In this document: positions 60,441 to 64,000 of the stretch, one piece after another
Layout: each line of letters opens with the position of its first letter
How positions within the stretch are numbered: the first letter of the stretch is position 1
Source: Myrica gale
Lineage: Eukaryota > Streptophyta > Magnoliopsida > Fagales > Myricaceae
Length of the DNA stretch: 64,000 nt
NCBI GenBank assembly: GCA_963930655.1
Contig: OZ005609.1
Location: forward strand, 25,986,501 to 26,050,500
Direction: 5' to 3'
Made by a program: the position numbers and the translations under genes
Notes under the pieces: generated by a model
Databases searched by the model: none
Told to the model about the DNA's origin: nothing
The model's input: the letters and a program-made list of their open reading frames with translations, nothing else

Positions 60441-61131
60441 ATTATATATGTTTCCTAACTGATGTGAGACTGTTACAAGGGAAGGAAGTTAGGTGCTCTA
60501 CCTTCTTTTTTTTTCGGGATCTCCAAAATTTATTAGAGGAGCCTCACATGTGGCGGAGGAATACCGTGGTTACTAACACATAAAAACAAAAAAAAAAAAA
60601 CCTACAGAAAACCTACCGACCATGAGAAAACCTGCTTTATCTTTTCCTCCCAATATTTTTCTTCATGCACTCATCCACACAACAATTAAACAAACAAAAA
60701 AGGTGGGCAGTGAAGATGAAGAAGAGGAAGTGTCATTGGCAGCTGGTTCTTTGGTGAGAAAAGAACAGAAAACAGAGGATGATGATAAGGTTTCTTAGTT
60801 TATAGGTTGATTAATTAGGACCTCAGTTCTGGGTATAGGGTGGCTGTTTTTCATAAGCCATGAGCGACAGTACGTGCAATATGGGGAAAATGGATTACTG
60901 ATGTGGAGCACCATAACTGCATGTGTTTCTAGAGGGATTAGCCGCGCGCCATGCCAAGTCAAGATACTCATTGCACGCCCAGCAAATTTTTCCGATTTCT
61001 TTTAAGCCACCCTCGCATGAATCTTTATCTAGTCTGCAATGCATTGTGACAGCTACCACCACTTGCTGCAAATAAATATTTAGCTACCACGTCCACTGGG
61101 GATAAAAGGATTGTGGCCTCTAGCTTTCTTA

Positions 61132-61326
61132 GGGTCCGTTTGCAATGTAAAATTTCACAAAATTTTACACCCTCTCACAATAAAATACTACAATATAATC
61201 TCTCTCCCATCAAATCATAACTTTTCACTACAAAAAATATAAAAAATTACCTCTCTCTTCACTCTTTCACTAAACTCAATACCTAAAATTTTAACAACAC
61301 AAAAATTTTACAACACAAACTCACCC
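61132..61326. mobile_element. Tourist-like MITE with TTA duplication
   Basis: Ends GGGTCCGTTTG and CAAACTCACCC are nearly complementary. TTA flanks both sides (61129-61131 and 61327-61329). The interior matches the reverse complement of 17253-17431. Confidence 0.8.
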
Positions 61327-62571
61327 TTAGTTAACTTCTATTTCCTTTTCCTTTGATTGGCAGCAAAGAAAAGTCTTGCAAGAAAGTAGTTCTCTGGGAG
61401 GATAAACTAAACTAAAGAAAGGTGAACAAAGAACAAAATCGTTACCCATTACAATAACGTTTCCCATAAGTATCTCAATGATGTGGAAAGTTAATTGGGT
61501 TTTTCATGATTTCGTGATGCATTATCCTTGTTAAATATACAAATGACTTTCCTCTTCTGAAGTTGCTGTTTGGAATCACGGAATCCGCTAATTAGGAGGC
61601 CTACCACCCGGCTTCAAGTCTAAGCATACATACTTTCCATTCCATCCTAAGCTCTTTACTACTGATCAGTCCGAGGTTTATAGAGTTTTTGGTTCGCATA
61701 GAACAACCCCAAACAAATGTAACATTAATTGTTTAGTCCTTTAAGTAAAGTGTTTATGTCGTAAGTTGGAAAATCATACTCTAAAAAGCTTCAGGTTTAG
61801 ATCCAACCATATTACATTATTCATTAGATACTCGGATTAAGACTCGTGTTGTATCTTTTTCGTTCTAAAAAGCATCTTTTAGAGAAAAACATTACTGTTC
61901 AGAAACCTAGAACATTGTTCTTGCATAATATGAATAGGAAGTATATTATTTTCACACTGATTTAATATTTTTAGTTGTGGCAGAAATTAATACAAGAAAA
62001 AAGAAAATTTAGTCTATAATCTGTAGAGCAGATCCCTTGGGGGCGGTGCGCACAAAACCGGCCCCACAACCCTGTGGGCAATAATCTGAGACTTGCCTAA
62101 TGGTAGGAATATCAACCCTAATCCATGTGACTTTAACTTGGTACGTCGAGCCATAAAGACGACCTCCCAACCATTAGGCTAGCGCCGAGGGAGGTATCAT
62201 CTGCTTTTGTCCCGGCTTCTACCACTCATCCTTCTATCTGTTCCCCTTCTTTTTGTAGGATTGAACTTTCAACTTTGTACCACTAAAGGCTAACTCGGCA
62301 TAATCCCTCACGACCGACCAAATAACTACGCACATCATTGCACATGACCCAAAGGCCCCTCTGAGATTTTCAACCATGAACCCACCTTAGTCGAAAGTGG
62401 TCGGTCACTCGTGACCCACTTTAAATCACGTCTATGAGCCCCAAGTTTCCATCAATACTGAGCCAATGTCGACACAACACCTTGGTGAGTATGGCAGTGC
62501 TCTCTCTCTAGATCTCTCTTAGCTCTTGAGTTCTCGTTTTGCTGGTCGAGTCTATTGATGCTGGGAGGCCG

Positions 62572-62745
62572 GTTATTGTGTGAGTGTGTGAGTGGACGAG
62601 TGAGATTAGAAGTTGAAAAATCCAATGGCTGAAACAATGTCACGTCATTTAATGAAACCGGGTCACAAATGACGTGACATTGTTTCAGCTATTAGATTTC
62701 TCAACTTCTAATCTCACTCGTCCACTCACATACTCACACAATAAC
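62572..62745. repeat. Near-perfect 80-bp inverted repeat (hairpin)
   Basis: The left arm GTTATTGTGTGAGTG... to ...CAATGTCACGTCATTT and the right arm AAATGACGTGACATTG... to ...ACTCACACAATAAC are complementary with few mismatches, separated by about 16 bases. The last part of the right arm is repeated again up to 62763. It could be a small foldback transposon or, if transcribed, a small-RNA-producing hairpin. Confidence 0.9.
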
Positions 62746-63569
62746 TTCACTCACACAATAACTTTTGCCTTGATGCTGGTCATAAGGAATCATATACCTG
62801 CATGGAGTTAGTCTTATCCAACTTCAGTTTTAACATGCAACAAATCTCCTGAACCTGGAAAATAGGCATGCCATCCTAAACTAATAGCCAAGATGGGTGG
62901 AACCATAGAAAAAGATTCGTAAGTTTGTTTGTTCTAAGTTATGGGAATTGGAACCAAACAGTACATATGCTTGCACAGAGCCAAAAAATTAATATGCGTA
63001 TTGATCTTAAAAGAGGCAACTAGAGATATGGTGTTAAATTATGTCGATTGGATCGAGTGGAGGAATGCGCTAAACGATCCGTTTGGTTCAAATTAGTTGA
63101 GTTGATGGAAGATAGATAAGGCAAGGAGTGTTTGTTTTCTTATTTATTTAGACCGTGGATTTGGCACTCAGCAATCACTTTCTCTGCAATATGATGGGAA
63201 GTGCGAGCTCCACCGAGTTCACGCAAGTTCCATACAGCCACTGCAAGAGCTTACTTGGTCATTATTTCCTCAATTGCTTTTCCCCATCAGATGGTGGCTT
63301 AAGCATTTTCAACCTTTTTCATGTTTAGGTACCCCCATTGAACGGTCGAAGTTGGCAGTGAGTCATGGACGTTGTGGGAGAGTAATCACCTCCCCACTTT
63401 AGCAATTGGAACCAGGGATGTGATCTCTGGCCTTGAGAAAGTGGGAAATGACACCAGTATTATATATCAAAAACTCCCACCCGTGAAGCTCTGTCTGTGT
63501 CACATACATAGACACAAGAGAGACGCGCGTAGTTTCTTGCTTACTCGTGCTTTATAGTTTCAGGAGGGA

Positions 63570-63824
63570 ATGGCAGAAAATGCAGTTGAAACTTACTCAG
63601 GAAGTTGTGAATGTTCACCAACTCCAAGCACATCAATGGGTACTCCTCTGAGAAAGGTGATGGATAGAATATCAGGTTTCGCCACTTCCTGGAGAAGGAG
63701 CAGCGCAGCTCCACGCTGTCGAAGAATCTTTCACAGGGACGTTGAACGACAAGACTTCCAGTATGCTACTACTCGTTGTCTCTCATCCTACTACAGTGTC
63801 TTCGTTGCTCGCCTTGCTATCATG
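63570..63824 (+). CDS. AHK1-like osmosensing histidine kinase, first exon only
   Basis: Only the first exon (85 codons, donor ATG then GTTTGT) lies in the window, and I found no further exon before 64000. The variable N-terminus MAENAVETYSGSCECSPTPS is followed by PLRKVMDRISGFATSWRR and then CLSSYYSVFVARLAIM, the start of the first membrane segment of plant AHK1 as I remember it. The complete protein would be a plasma-membrane hybrid kinase with extracellular sensor, histidine kinase and receiver domains, acting in osmotic stress signalling. The position next to an ERD7-like gene agrees with the Arabidopsis order. Confidence 0.8.
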
Positions 63825-64000
63825 GTTTGTAAACTTCTACCCGCACTATTAGTTGAGTTAAAGATTTAATCGTCTATGCAGGTCGATCTGCTTGAATGAG
63901 TGAAGTCTCCTCTTAGGTAGTATAAAGATCAGCATAGATACTATGAGCTTGGTGCATGAAGAAAATGAGACTATGGGCATGAAGGTGTTGATCTGAGGAA

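Larger units (their letters stand above)
58739..60477 (-). mobile_element. Solo LTR of the TRIM family, interrupted by a hAT element
   Basis: Read on the minus strand, 60477-60441 (TGTAACAGTCTCACATCAGT, then TAGGAAACATA) continues after the hAT insertion into 58831-58739 (AATGACTTCATATACACTTA, ending GTTACA). Together these equal the LTR at 22658-22779. The outer flanks are AGGGAA on both sides (58733-58738 and 60478-60483), the expected target duplication. Only one LTR is present, so the element was reduced by LTR recombination. Confidence 0.88.
60484..63569. promoter_or_regulatory. Upstream region of the AHK1-like gene with two repeats
   Basis: Besides the MITE at 61132 and the hairpin at 62572, I see no gene. 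A TATA-like TATATATC is at about 63461, roughly 110 bp before the start codon at 63570. A block near 62030-62190 (CTAATGGTAGG and CCAACCATTAGG facing each other) may be part of another decayed repeat. Confidence 0.4.

Noticed and set aside
62030..62190. Candidate SINE or tRNA gene on the minus strand
   Set aside because: Box A-like words are present but no proper box B, no cloverleaf and no A-tail could be found.

Overview
This is nuclear DNA of a flowering plant, most likely a woody eudicot. The evidence is: short exons with GT..AG introns of about 80 to 1,700 bp, plant-specific protein families (thaumatin-like, RMR-type RING, ERD7-type senescence protein, PPR), an AT-rich background, and abundant plant mobile DNA (SINE, TRIM, hAT, Tourist-like MITEs, foldback elements). 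No species can be fixed from the sequence. Exon joins below were worked out by hand from reading frame, phase and GT/AG sites, with no transcript data.

Genes in order: a thaumatin-like protein with a C-terminal hydrophobic tail (+, 5831-6993); calmodulin-lysine N-methyltransferase (-, 11625-16223); a frameshifted PPR pseudogene cut by a transposon (-, ~18889-19601); an uncharacterised plant protein (+, 22176-27156); an NSUN-type m5C RNA methyltransferase (-, 29708-33311); an RMR-type PA-TM-RING vacuolar sorting receptor/E3 (+, 35086-37977); a secreted-type single-domain rhodanese (+, 41040-42236); a truncated P-class PPR fragment (-, 44241-45065); the 26S proteasome ubiquitin receptor RPN10 (+, 47203-52536); an ERD7-like senescence/dehydration protein (+, 54015-57113); and the first exon of an AHK1-like osmosensing histidine kinase (+, 63570-63824, running off the window).

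The gene order recalls two Arabidopsis neighbourhoods from memory: At2g17820-At2g17860 (AHK1, ERD7, rhodanese, thaumatin) and At5g66160-At5g66180 (RMR1, rhodanese, NSUN-like). The window looks like a less fractionated version of a segment that was duplicated and sorted in Arabidopsis.

Mobile DNA fills the gaps. Highlights are a miniature LTR element with recognisable primer-binding site (22658-23062), a solo LTR of the same family on the other strand split by a decayed hAT/TTF-type transposon (58739-60477), a hAT-like MITE with a perfect 8-bp target duplication (4725-5066), a larger relative that captured a GCGCAGTG-type repeat array (16362-16967), a SINE with a 17-bp near-perfect target duplication (34598-34713), and several long inverted repeats.

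No operon, phage, CRISPR or prokaryotic defence system is present. The most unusual structures are the in-frame duplicated UIM exon of RPN10 and the nested transposon history at 58.7-60.5 kb.
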